This document shows positions 55,916 to 64,000 of a stretch of 64,000 nucleotides of DNA, one piece after another; position 1 is the first letter of the stretch; each line of letters starts with the position of its first letter. Below the pieces are notes generated by a model. That model worked only from the letters and a program-made list of their open reading frames with translations. It had not been told where the DNA came from and searched no databases. The DNA comes from Streptomyces sp. NBC_01431 (GTDB lineage Bacteria > Actinomycetota > Actinomycetes > Streptomycetales > Streptomycetaceae): contig NZ_CP109496.1 of NCBI RefSeq assembly GCF_036231355.1, forward strand, positions 2,604,001 to 2,668,000, read 5' to 3'. Both the position numbers and the translations under genes were made by a program.

Positions 55916-57346
55916 ATGCGCCGTTCCAAAATCGTCTGCACACTGGGCCCCGCCGTCGACTCTCACGAGCAGCTCGTCGCTCTGATCGAGGCCGGCATGA
56001 GCGTGGCCCGCTTCAACTTCAGCCACGGCTCCCAGGCCGAGCACCAGGCCCGCTACGACCGGGTCCGCAAGGCCGCCGAGGAGACGGGCCGCGCGGTGGG
56101 CGTGCTCGCCGACCTGCAGGGGCCGAAGATCCGCCTGGCGAAATTCGCGGAGGGTCCGGTCGAATTGGTCCGCGGTGACGAGTTCACCATCACGGCCGAG
56201 GACGTTCCGGGCGACAAGTCGATCTGCGGCACCACCTACAAGGGCCTGCCGGGCGATGTCGTCAAGGGCGACCCGATTCTGATCAACGACGGCAACGTCG
56301 AACTCAAGGTCATCTCGGTCGAGGGTCCCCGGGTCAGGACCATCGTCATCGAGGGCGGTGTCATCTCCGACCACAAGGGCATCAACCTGCCCGGTGCGGC
56401 GGTCAACGTCCCCGCGCTGTCCGAGAAGGACATCGAGGACCTCCGGTTCGCCCTGCGGATGGGCTGCGACCTGGTCGCGCTCTCCTTCGTCCGGGACGCC
56501 GACGACGTCAAGGACGTCCACAAGGTCATGGACGAGGTCGGCCGCCGCGTGCCGGTCATCGCCAAGGTCGAGAAGCCGCAGGCCGTCGCCAACATGGAGG
56601 GCGTCGTCGCCGCCTTCGACGGTGTGATGGTGGCCCGTGGCGACCTCGCGGTGGAGTACCCCCTGGAGAAGGTCCCGATGGTGCAGAAGCGCCTCGTGGA
56701 GCTCTGCCGCCGCAACGCCAAGCCGGTGATCGTCGCGACCCAGATGATGGAGTCGATGATCACCAACTCGCGGCCGACGCGCGCCGAGGCGTCCGACGTC
56801 GCCAACGCGATCCTGGACGGCGCGGACGCGGTCATGCTGTCCGCCGAGTCGTCCGTGGGCGCGTACCCGATCGAGACGGTCAAGACGATGTCGAAGATCG
56901 TCGAGGCCGCCGAGGAGGAGCTCCTCTCCAAGGGCCTCCAGCCGCTGGTGCCGGGCAAGAAGCCGCGCACGCAGGGCGGTTCGGTCGCCCGCGCGGCCTG
57001 CGAGATCGCGGACTTCCTCAACGGCAAGGCGCTGGTCGCCTTCACCAAGTCCGGCGACACGGCCCGCCGCCTGTCCCGCTACCGCACCTGCCAGCCGATC
57101 CTCGCGTTCACGACGGACCCGAGCACCCGCAACCAGCTCGCGCTGAGCTGGGGCGTCGAGACCCACGTCGTCCCGCACGTGGACTCCACCGACGCGATGG
57201 TCGATCTGGTGGACGCCGAGCTGCTCAAGCTCAAGCGCTACAACAAGGGCGACACCATGATCATCACCGCCGGTTCGCCTCCCGGCATCCCCGGCACCAC
57301 CAACATGGTCCGGGTGCACCACCTGGGCGGCGGCGAGCAGGACTAG
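55916..57346 (+). CDS. pyk: Pyruvate kinase
   Basis: The 476-residue enzyme converts phosphoenolpyruvate and ADP to pyruvate and ATP. Motifs are MRRSKIVCTLGPAVDS, ARFNFSHGSQAEH, the catalytic-lysine segment VIAKVEKPQAVANM and MVARGDLAVEYPLEKVP. ATG 55916 begins the conserved sequence; residues encoded upstream do not fit. There is no ribosome site, agreeing with a leaderless mRNA. It lies in the pfkA/pta/ackA/pyk group, so control of lower glycolysis and acetate formation is clustered. Confidence 0.96.
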   Translation: MRRSKIVCTLGPAVDSHEQLVALIEAGMSVARFNFSHGSQAEHQARYDRVRKAAEETGRAVGVLADLQGPKIRLAKFAEGPVELVRGDEFTITAEDVPGDKSICGTTYKGLPGDVVKGDPILINDGNVELKVISVEGPRVRTIVIEGGVISDHKGINLPGAAVNVPALSEKDIEDLRFALRMGCDLVALSFVRDADDVKDVHKVMDEVGRRVPVIAKVEKPQAVANMEGVVAAFDGVMVARGDLAVEYPLEKVPMVQKRLVELCRRNAKPVIVATQMMESMITNSRPTRAEASDVANAILDGADAVMLSAESSVGAYPIETVKTMSKIVEAAEEELLSKGLQPLVPGKKPRTQGGSVARAACEIADFLNGKALVAFTKSGDTARRLSRYRTCQPILAFTTDPSTRNQLALSWGVETHVVPHVDSTDAMVDLVDAELLKLKRYNKGDTMIITAGSPPGIPGTTNMVRVHHLGGGEQD

Positions 57347-57365
57347 CGCCGACCGAACACCGGAC

Positions 57366-57400
57366 AAGGGCGGCCCCCGTTGCGTACGGGGGCCGCCCTT
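57366..57400 (+). terminator. Terminator after pyk
   Basis: A perfect 15-base-pair stem AAGGGCGGCCCCCGT / ACGGGGGCCGCCCTT with a 5-base loop starts 20 bases after the pyk stop. The stem ends in TT and is followed by TCG only. Confidence 0.88.
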
Positions 57401-57640
57401 TCGCATGCCTTTGCCCGACATGATCCCGGCCAACACCCAAACTGTGACTTCCAGTTGTAGGGGCCAGGTGAAAGAATCGTGGTGCCCTGGGGGGGCCGCG
57501 GTGTTTCTCGGACACCGTGTTCGGGCCTGCGAGCCCGTACGGGCATCTCTTTTTGCACCTTCATACGGACCTGCCGGTCGTCCGGCACCGCACGTGTGCT
57601 TCCTCCTGGGCCGAACCATCAACCAGAGGCAGGAAGACAC
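57401..57640. other. Intergenic stretch before the FG-GAP gene
   Basis: No gene is seen in 240 bases. It holds a short dyad AACTG-N7-CAGTT (57438-57454) and AT-richer sequence near 57540-57560 that may contain the promoter of the secreted protein gene. Nothing else stands out. Confidence 0.4.
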
Positions 57641-58555
57641 GTGCGAAGAGGATTCCTTTCCGCAGCCCGATTCGCCGGGCGTCCGGCGCGCCGGGCGCTG
57701 GTCGCGGCCGTGGCGCTCGCCGCCGTCGGCGCGGTCGGGGCGGTCGCGGCCCAGGCACCCGCGCAGTCAACGGCGGCGTCCAGCGGCCGCACGACGGCGG
57801 CCGCGCCCAGCGGCGCCAAGATGTTCCCCCTGTTCGGGCGCAAGAGCGACGGCCATCTCTACGACTACGAGCCCAAGGGCACCGGCGGCGTCCAGGCCGC
57901 CGCGGACCTCGGCGGCGGATTCGGCGACGCCACCGCGCTGGTGCAGGCGAACGTCTCGGCCGGCGGCACCGGCAACGACCTGTACTACCGGATGGCCGGG
58001 ACGCTCTACTACACCGCCGAGGAAGGCATTGACACCAAGGTCATCGGCACCGGCTGGGACACGTACAACCTGCTCGTCCCGGCCGGGAACATGGGCGGCA
58101 CCGCCGACCCCGACCTCATCGCCCGGGACACCACCGGCGCCCTGTGGCTGTACCAGGGCAAGCCGGACGGCACGTTCCAGCCGAAGATCCGGATCGGCAG
58201 CAGCGGCTGGAACGGCATGAACCAGCTGGTCGGCCGGGGCGACTTCACCGGGGACGGCAAGAACGACCTCCTCGCCCGGGGCACCGACGGCACGCTCTAC
58301 ATCTACCCCGGCACGGGCAACGCGGTCGCCGACGCCACGATCGGCTCGCGCATCACGGTAGGCAAGGGCTGGGAGACGTACAAGCAACTGGTCTCGACCG
58401 GCGACAACGACGGCGACGGCAGGGCCGACCTGATCGGCAGCGACGCGGCCGGGGCGCTCTGGCTGCTCAAGGGCACCGGCGACCCCAAGGCACCGTTCGC
58501 GCCCCGGGTGCAGATCGGCACCAGCGGCTGGGCCGCCTTCGACACCCTCTTCTGA
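57641..58555 (+). CDS. Secreted FG-GAP/VCBS-repeat protein
   Basis: The 304-residue protein has a signal peptide (RRGFLSAARFAGRPARRAL, then a hydrophobic core; cleavage near AQA). Four or five beta-propeller blades follow, each with a calcium-type loop: DADPDLI-like (GTADPDLIARDTTGALWLY), GDFTGDGKNDLLARGTDGTL and GDNDGDGRADLIGSDAAGAL. Such proteins are often found with secreted enzymes or toxins in Streptomyces and may bind sugar or protein. GTG 57641 follows AGGA and starts the signal. It ends 53 bases before the toxin-like gene. Confidence 0.85.
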   Translation: MRRGFLSAARFAGRPARRALVAAVALAAVGAVGAVAAQAPAQSTAASSGRTTAAAPSGAKMFPLFGRKSDGHLYDYEPKGTGGVQAAADLGGGFGDATALVQANVSAGGTGNDLYYRMAGTLYYTAEEGIDTKVIGTGWDTYNLLVPAGNMGGTADPDLIARDTTGALWLYQGKPDGTFQPKIRIGSSGWNGMNQLVGRGDFTGDGKNDLLARGTDGTLYIYPGTGNAVADATIGSRITVGKGWETYKQLVSTGDNDGDGRADLIGSDAAGALWLLKGTGDPKAPFAPRVQIGTSGWAAFDTLF

Positions 58556-58608
58556 CCGCGCCGCACGGTCCGCTCCCTCAACCGACTCAGCAGAACGGCT
58601 ACTTCGTG

Positions 58609-61600
58609 ATGCGTACGCGCACACCCTGGGCCAGACGCCGGCATCTCGGCAGCTGGTCCAAGCTCCTGGCCTCCACGGCCCTCGCCACCTCGGTGGCCAT
58701 CACCGTCACCGGAAGCGGCGTCCAGCCGCTGGCCGGCGCCCAGAACATCGCGGCGGCCGACGAGCCGCCGGCCGGCTACGACCTGGACGCCGCGGCCAAG
58801 GTCCGCCAGGACCAGTGCAGGCTCGACTTCGTGCTGCGCAAGGGCGGCGACGAGATGAAGTCGGTCGCCCGGGGCGGTCTCAACGGCACCGACGCCGAGC
58901 TGGCCACCGCCGCCGACCCGCAGTACTGGCAGGGCACCGCGCTGTCCGCGGCGTACAAGAAGGACCACGACGCGGGTTCCGCGAAGATGGACGAGCTGTA
59001 CGGACGCAACGACGTCTGGAAGCAGTCCCTCAACCAGGAGCCGCCGGCCGGTTACGCCACGGTCGCCGCCTTCCAGGACCCGCCGGGCATGCCCGGCGAC
59101 AAGACGCCCTCGATCTTCGAGCAGACCGGCTACTCGGGCTGGATAGCCGACCAGTTCTGGACGTCCGAGGACGACTTCTACAAGGACCTCACCCCGCTGG
59201 CCAACCAGGCGTCCGCGGACGCGGTCACCGCGCTCGCCAAGGCCCGGTACTACCCGGAGACCAGCGCCAACTACGACGACCGCCGTGCGTTCGAGGACAT
59301 GACGTTCATGCACGGCATGTACGCCGACGACGCGCGCATCGTGCTCCAGAACGGCGGCTTCCCGACCAGCGCGCCCGACCCGGACACCATGGAGTTCCGG
59401 GTCGACGTCGAGAACCTCAAGGCCCGCTTCGCCTCGTGCGCCAGCCAGAACCCGCCGGACCCGCACCACGTCCTCGGCCCGGAGCTGGTCACCGCGTCCA
59501 TCGAGTGGCAGGCCGAACTCGCCGCGCAGAAGGGCCCGCGCGACACCATCCTGGCCGCCGAGGCGCAGGCCGACAAGGACCTCCAGGTCGCGACCCAGGC
59601 GATGGGCGAGTCCCTCGGCCAGTCGCTGATCGCGAGCCGGCTCGCCGACTGGCAGGCGTACTGGCTGAAGGCCGACCCGGCGAAGGCGGGGCTCTCGTAC
59701 CCGAAGCCGGCCGACTTCGCCAAGGTCAAGGTTGACATCGCCAACGCCAGGGCGCGGGCCACCGGGCGGCTCTTCGTCGCCTCGCGTGCCGCCCTGGACG
59801 CCAAGGCGCAAGCCGCCGCGGTGGACACGGCGCAGCAGGCGGCGTACGCGATCGCCGACAAGGCGGGAACGCCGCGCGGGCGCGGTCTGCTGTACGGCCA
59901 GCAGGCCGCCCAGATCGCCAAGGCTTCGGCCGCCGCCGCGCTGGCCGCGGCCAAGGCCACCGAGACCGCGTCCAACGCGACGCGCGCCTCGGCCGCCGAC
60001 AGCAAGACGCTCAACGCGCTGGCCATGACGCAGGCGCACGCCTCCAAGGCGGAGTTCCGCCGCAAGGCGGCCGAGGAGGCCGCGGCCCAGGCCAAGGCCG
60101 CAGCCGACGGCGCGGCCCTCCAGGCCAAGCTCGCGGCCGACAACGCCACCAAGGCCAAGGCCGCCCAGGCCAAGGCCGAGGCCGCCGAGTCCACCGCCAA
60201 GGACGCCGCCGCCGACGCCCACACCAAGCGCGCGACCGCCGAGGCCGAGCGCGACAAGGCCGCCGCCGAACGGGCCACCGCCGACAGCGAGCGGGCCAAG
60301 GCCGCCGACGCCGAGGCGCGGGCCCAGACCCAGCAGGCGGCCGCGAGCACCGCGCGGCAGAACGCCGAGACGGCGGGCGCCACCGCGAGCAGCAAGCGCG
60401 CCGACGCCGAGGCCGCCGAGCTGCGGGCGTACACCGCGCGCAACGACGCGGCGACCGCCGACCGCAACCGCGATGCCACCACCGCGCGGGCGAACGCCCT
60501 GGAGGCCGCCGCGGCCGCCGCCGAGGGCACCGCGGCCGCGGGCGAGACCCGGCAGGCGGCCACCGAGGCTCGTACCGCCGCCAACACGGCCACCACCGCG
60601 GCCACTTCGGCCCGTGCGGCAGCCAACGACGCGGGGGCCGCATCGCAGGCCGCCGACGCGGCCGCCACCCGGGCCGAAGGAGCGGCGGCCCGTTCCCAGG
60701 CGGCCGCGGACGATGCGGCGGCCGACGCCGCGACCACCCATGCCGCGGTGCAGAAGGCGCACGCGGCGGCCGCCGATGCCATTGAGGCGTCGGAGGCGGC
60801 GGCACAGAACGTCAAGAACGCCGAGGCGCTCGCCAAGGAGTCCGCCCAGCAGGCGGTCACCGCGCGGACCAACGCGACGGCCGCGCGCGTCGAGGCAACG
60901 GCCGCCGCGGCCACGGCAGTTCAGACCGCGGGCTTCGCCTATGCCACCGCCCAGGCGGCCACCGCCGCCCGCGACTCGGCCCTCCAGGTCGTCAAGCCGG
61001 CCAACGACGCCATCGAACTCGGCTCCCCCTACAAGGAGACCGACTCCTCAGCCGGTCTGGCCGTGCTGACCGGGCAGGCCGCCAAGACCGCCGCCCAGCA
61101 GCAGGAGGCCGTCGCCGGCGCCAAGGCCGACCAGGCGGCGAGGGCCGCCGTCGAAGCCAAGGCGCTCGCCGACAAGGCCGACGCCGACGCGAAGGCGGCG
61201 GCGACCGCGGCCGCCGCGGCCGCCGACTCCGCGGCCAGGGCCGCCGTGTCCGTGAAGGAGGCCAGAGCCTCCGCGGCCGAGGCGTCCGCGGCGGCCAAGG
61301 CGGCGCAGAAGGCCGAGGCCAATACCGTCGAGTACGACCGCCAGGCCAACGAGGACGCCCTGTTCGCGCAGCAGGCGGCCACCACCGCCGGAACGGACGC
61401 CACCGCGGCGCGGTCCTCGGCCACCGACGCGGAGCAGAGCGCGAGCGGCGCGCGGACCGCGGCGACGGCCGCCGAGAACGACGCGTCCAGCGCCCGTGCC
61501 ACGGCGACCACCGCCGAAAACGACGCCACCGCCGCCGAGACGGCCGCGGCGAACGCCGACGCGGACGCCAAGGACGCGGACGCCTCGGCCGACCACGCGG

Positions 61601-62430
61601 AGGCGGAGCTCCGCGCGTTCCAGGAGCAGCAGCGCGCGGCGGAACTCGCCGCCAGCAAGGGCGACGGCGGCACCGGGAACGCCGGAGCCGATCTGACGGC
61701 CGACGAAGAGCAGGCACTGCGCCAGGAGTGCGGGCAGGCCTGTGTGGACGAGTTCCGCAAAGCGCTGGCCGACTCCAACAAGAGCGTCATCGACTGGGTG
61801 ATCGAGAACGGCGGCCAGGTCCTCCTGGACGTCGTCGGCGTCACCGACGCCAAGCGCTGCTTCTCGTCCGGCGACGTGGAGAGCTGCCTGTGGACGCTGG
61901 TGAACGTCGCGAGCCTGGTCGCGGTGCTCGGCAAGATCCCGGCGGTCAGCAAGGCGATCGTCAGCATCTCGTCGGGCCTGTCCGACTTCTTCCGCTCGCT
62001 GCGGATCGCCGAGCAGACGGTGGAGCGGTTCCGGGCGCTGCTGCGGACCAAGATCGTGGTCAGTGCGCACATGGATTTCGGGCCGTACAAGGTCCTGTCC
62101 GCCGCGGGCGAGAACATCGTCAACCTCAAGCGGGCCATCGAGGCGGGCGGGTTCACCTGGAAGTTCAACACCGGGCACTCGTTCTACCGGGCGCACTCCG
62201 GTCCGCAGGTGCTCAACGACTTCCGGAAGACCAACCTGAATCCGGACGACGTCGAAAAGGCGATCATGAACGACGTCATGACGCACCTGGGTCAGGGCGG
62301 CAAGCTGCCCCGGCCCGGAGAGTTCGTGCCCGACCGGCTGACCCGGATCGGTGGCGTGGAGATCGGCTACAAGATCATTCAGGTCTCGGATGACATGCTC
62401 GCCATCGGTACCTACTGGCCGGGACCCTGA
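58609..62430 (+). CDS. Secreted polymorphic-toxin-like protein with long alanine-rich region
   Basis: The 1273-residue protein has a signal peptide (ARRRHLGSWSKLLASTALAT, cleavage near residue 45), a globular N-terminal part to ~383 with Trp-rich segments, an extremely Ala-rich predicted coiled-coil rod (~384-1017), a Cys-containing linker (QECGQACVDEFRKALADSN; CFSSGDVESCLW) like pretoxin modules, and a distinct C-terminal domain (~1150-1273) with TGHSFYRAHSGPQVLNDFRK. This is the layout of exported polymorphic toxins. The tail may be a nuclease, but no fold is assigned. The start is ATG 58609 (GTG 58606 also possible); ribosome site is weak. A small acidic gene follows after 13 bases. Confidence 0.8.
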   Translation: MRTRTPWARRRHLGSWSKLLASTALATSVAITVTGSGVQPLAGAQNIAAADEPPAGYDLDAAAKVRQDQCRLDFVLRKGGDEMKSVARGGLNGTDAELATAADPQYWQGTALSAAYKKDHDAGSAKMDELYGRNDVWKQSLNQEPPAGYATVAAFQDPPGMPGDKTPSIFEQTGYSGWIADQFWTSEDDFYKDLTPLANQASADAVTALAKARYYPETSANYDDRRAFEDMTFMHGMYADDARIVLQNGGFPTSAPDPDTMEFRVDVENLKARFASCASQNPPDPHHVLGPELVTASIEWQAELAAQKGPRDTILAAEAQADKDLQVATQAMGESLGQSLIASRLADWQAYWLKADPAKAGLSYPKPADFAKVKVDIANARARATGRLFVASRAALDAKAQAAAVDTAQQAAYAIADKAGTPRGRGLLYGQQAAQIAKASAAAALAAAKATETASNATRASAADSKTLNALAMTQAHASKAEFRRKAAEEAAAQAKAAADGAALQAKLAADNATKAKAAQAKAEAAESTAKDAAADAHTKRATAEAERDKAAAERATADSERAKAADAEARAQTQQAAASTARQNAETAGATASSKRADAEAAELRAYTARNDAATADRNRDATTARANALEAAAAAAEGTAAAGETRQAATEARTAANTATTAATSARAAANDAGAASQAADAAATRAEGAAARSQAAADDAAADAATTHAAVQKAHAAAADAIEASEAAAQNVKNAEALAKESAQQAVTARTNATAARVEATAAAATAVQTAGFAYATAQAATAARDSALQVVKPANDAIELGSPYKETDSSAGLAVLTGQAAKTAAQQQEAVAGAKADQAARAAVEAKALADKADADAKAAATAAAAAADSAARAAVSVKEARASAAEASAAAKAAQKAEANTVEYDRQANEDALFAQQAATTAGTDATAARSSATDAEQSASGARTAATAAENDASSARATATTAENDATAAETAAANADADAKDADASADHAEAELRAFQEQQRAAELAASKGDGGTGNAGADLTADEEQALRQECGQACVDEFRKALADSNKSVIDWVIENGGQVLLDVVGVTDAKRCFSSGDVESCLWTLVNVASLVAVLGKIPAVSKAIVSISSGLSDFFRSLRIAEQTVERFRALLRTKIVVSAHMDFGPYKVLSAAGENIVNLKRAIEAGGFTWKFNTGHSFYRAHSGPQVLNDFRKTNLNPDDVEKAIMNDVMTHLGQGGKLPRPGEFVPDRLTRIGGVEIGYKIIQVSDDMLAIGTYWPGP

Positions 62431-62443
62431 AAGGAGCTGCCCC

Positions 62444-62791
62444 ATGCCGGACCTCATCGCGCTTGCGCGCGCCGTCGTCCCCGAGAACAAGACGGACGCC
62501 GACGCGGCGTTCGGGCTGCCGGAGATCGAGTTCGTGGAGGCGGTCACCTACGCCTCGGCCGACGAGATCGTCGACATGCTCCAAGTGCTCATCCAGGAGG
62601 ACTGGATGGGGCTGCCGCCCTGGGCGCGCGGTCTCGCCCACCGGATCGCCTGCCTACAACGCCCCGGCGACGCGGCCCTGTTGCGGGCCGCCGCCCACGA
62701 CCGGTCCGCCTTCTACCCGGACGGGGACGGCATCACGGCGTCCCTGCTGAGCGAGGCCGACCGGCTCGACCGCGGCGGGCCGGGCGCCTGA
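62444..62791 (+). CDS. Probable immunity protein
   Basis: The 115-residue acidic, mostly helical cytoplasmic protein has no signal peptide and no domain that I recognise. AAAGGAG at 62430-62436 directly follows the toxin-like stop, so the two are co-expressed. Size, charge and position immediately after the C-terminal domain are those of an immunity protein that blocks the toxin tail inside the producer. Evidence is positional; direct binding is not shown. A strong hairpin ends the transcript. Confidence 0.6.
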   Translation: MPDLIALARAVVPENKTDADAAFGLPEIEFVEAVTYASADEIVDMLQVLIQEDWMGLPPWARGLAHRIACLQRPGDAALLRAAAHDRSAFYPDGDGITASLLSEADRLDRGGPGA

Positions 62792-62801
62792 CGTGACACG
62801 G

Positions 62802-62837
62802 CTGTGGCCCGCATCCCGCCCGGGATGCGGGCCGCAG
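62802..62837 (+). terminator. Terminator after the immunity gene
   Basis: A 17-base-pair stem with one G-U pair (CTGTGGCCCGCATCCCG / CGGGATGCGGGCCGCAG) has a 2-base loop. It closes the toxin-immunity transcript and separates it from the carboxypeptidase gene. Confidence 0.85.
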
Positions 62838-62963
62838 TCGTCTCCGTCTCCGTCCGCGGACCGGGACGCGCTGACGGGCCGGTGCGTTCCATGAAGGGGG
62901 CGTGGCAAATTCCACGGACGGACGGGTCAATTCCGCGACAACTCCTGGGGTACGTTCACGGTC

Positions 62964-64000
62964 ATGCGTCTTCCCATATCGCCGCAGGTCCGGCGCGCAC
63001 TCGTGGCACTCACGGCAACCGCGGTCAGCGCGGGCGCGGCCGTCGGCCCTGCCGCGGCGAGCGGCCACTCAGCGAAGCCGCCGAAGTCGGCCGTGTCGGG
63101 GGCGCCCGGCGGCGAGGCCAAGAAGGAGCCGCCGGCGAGCATGTCGCAGCAGGGCGGCGCCCAGTTGGGCAAGCCGGGCGATCAAGTGGGCCCGGGAGCA
63201 CCGGCGCTGCCGCCCGGCCTCTCCTCGCTGTCGTGGGTGGTGGCGGACGCCGACACCGGCCAGGTCCTCGGGGCGAAGAACGCGCACTGGCCGCTCCCCC
63301 CGGCCAGCACCCTCAAGATGCTCTTCGCGGACACGGTGCTGCCCGTGGTGCCGCACAACGCCAGCCGCAAGGTCAGCGACGAGGACCTCAAGGGGATGGG
63401 CGACGGCAGCAGCGCGGTCGGCATCGTGCCCGGCCAGACCTACCAGGCCCCCGATCTGTGGCGCGGGGTCTTCCTGCGCTCGGGCAACGACGCGGTGCAC
63501 GTGCTTGCGGCGATGAACGGCGGCGTCCCCAAGACGGTCGCCGACATGCAGCAGCGCGCCAAGGACCTGGGCGCCGGGGACACGCACGTACTGAGCCCCG
63601 ACGGCTACGACGCGCCCGGCCAGGTGTCCTCGGCGTACGACCTGACGCTGTTCCTGCGCCAGGGCCTGCGGAACAAGGACTTCAAGGAGTACTGCTCGAC
63701 GGCCTCGGCGGACTTCCCCGGCGGCCCCAACACCAAGGGCAAGCCGTTCGGGATCTCCAACACCAACCGCCTGCTGTCGGGCATCGACGGGGTGGCCAGG
63801 TACCCGGGTCTGATAGGCGGCAAGAACGGCTACACCACGAACGCCGGCAACACCCTGGCCGAGGCGGCCCAACGTGACGGCCACACCATCCTGGTGACGG
63901 TGATGAACCCCCAGGAGAACAAGCACGACAAGGTGTACACCGAGATGCGCCAGCTCCTGGACTGGGGGTTCACGGCGGTCGGCAAGGCGAAGCCGGTCGG
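62964..64000 (+). CDS. D-alanyl-D-alanine carboxypeptidase (S11), 3' end outside window
   Basis: The visible ~345 residues have a signal peptide (LPISPQVRRALVALTATAVS) and a Ser/Lys/Gly-rich linker. The S11 catalytic triad motifs are present: SxxK as PASTLKML, SxN as FLRSGNDAV, and KTG as GGKNGYT, with Asn replacing the usual Thr. The enzyme trims pentapeptide side chains of cell-wall peptidoglycan on the outer face of the membrane. The C-terminal membrane anchor, if present, lies beyond the window. No ribosome site is clear before the ATG. Confidence 0.9.
   Translation, partial: MRLPISPQVRRALVALTATAVSAGAAVGPAAASGHSAKPPKSAVSGAPGGEAKKEPPASMSQQGGAQLGKPGDQVGPGAPALPPGLSSLSWVVADADTGQVLGAKNAHWPLPPASTLKMLFADTVLPVVPHNASRKVSDEDLKGMGDGSSAVGIVPGQTYQAPDLWRGVFLRSGNDAVHVLAAMNGGVPKTVADMQQRAKDLGAGDTHVLSPDGYDAPGQVSSAYDLTLFLRQGLRNKDFKEYCSTASADFPGGPNTKGKPFGISNTNRLLSGIDGVARYPGLIGGKNGYTTNAGNTLAEAAQRDGHTILVTVMNPQENKHDKVYTEMRQLLDWGFTAVGKAKPV

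Noticed and set aside
58303..60762. 819-residue Gly/Arg-rich frame antisense to the toxin-like gene
   Set aside because: It mirrors the Ala-rich codons of the real gene; no start signal or known domain.
59758..61662. Ala-rich segment as a tandem DNA repeat or assembly artefact
   Set aside because: The protein is low-complexity but the DNA shows no exact repeating unit; the frame stays open and leads into a normal C-terminal domain.
1..64000. CRISPR arrays, insertion sequences, prophage, tRNA or rRNA genes
   Set aside because: No spaced direct repeats, transposase or integrase motifs, CCA-ended cloverleaf or rRNA sequence was recognised by eye.

Overview
The window is high-GC actinobacterial DNA and fits a Streptomyces chromosome. 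Many genes start with GTG, coding is dense on both strands, and paired XRE/DUF397 regulators are present. A violaceoruber-type secreted phospholipase A2, a HelR-type RNA polymerase motor, TANNNT leaderless promoters and very rare TTA codons also fit. All functions come from reading the translated sequence; no database search was run.

Layout. 1-7524: end of a heterodimeric ABC exporter, a DUF1266 protein, a DinB-like protein, a hotdog thioesterase, and an MFS exporter divergent from a GntR-TetR hybrid repressor. 7710-9746: secreted thermolysin-type (M4) protease with a P-domain. 9869-20535: storage-glucan cluster glgP <- / -> glgE-treS-mak-glgB, the GlgE route linking trehalose, maltose-1-phosphate and branched alpha-glucan. 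20651-31471: a LacI-controlled locus (solute-binding lipoprotein, two permeases, GH5, secreted GH85, GH38) that reads as uptake and breakdown of high-mannose N-glycans. 31496-36323: a small Cys-pair protein, XRE/DUF397, helR with a structured upstream segment, and a merR-trxA operon. 36405-43243: Lrp regulator, epimerase, aldo/keto reductase, MFS pump with TetR and three operator copies, phospholipase A2, a truncated GntR gene and a small membrane protein. 43236-47043: dctA divergent from a CitA/CitB-type two-component system. 47165-51109: a second sugar ABC operon (no ATPase; TTA codon in its first gene) and an XRE-like regulator. 51211-57346: pfkA divergent from pta-ackA, then pyk. 57641-62791: secreted FG-GAP protein, a 1273-residue secreted alanine-rich polymorphic-toxin-like protein and a small probable immunity gene. 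62964-end: start of a D,D-carboxypeptidase.

The main theme is carbon flow: sugar and glycan import, glycogen/trehalose turnover, lower glycolysis and acetate overflow, each with a local regulator. The most interesting loci are the predicted N-glycan utilisation operon, the toxin/immunity pair, the helR leader, and a series of regulators whose mRNAs appear leaderless with an operator next to or overlapping the promoter.
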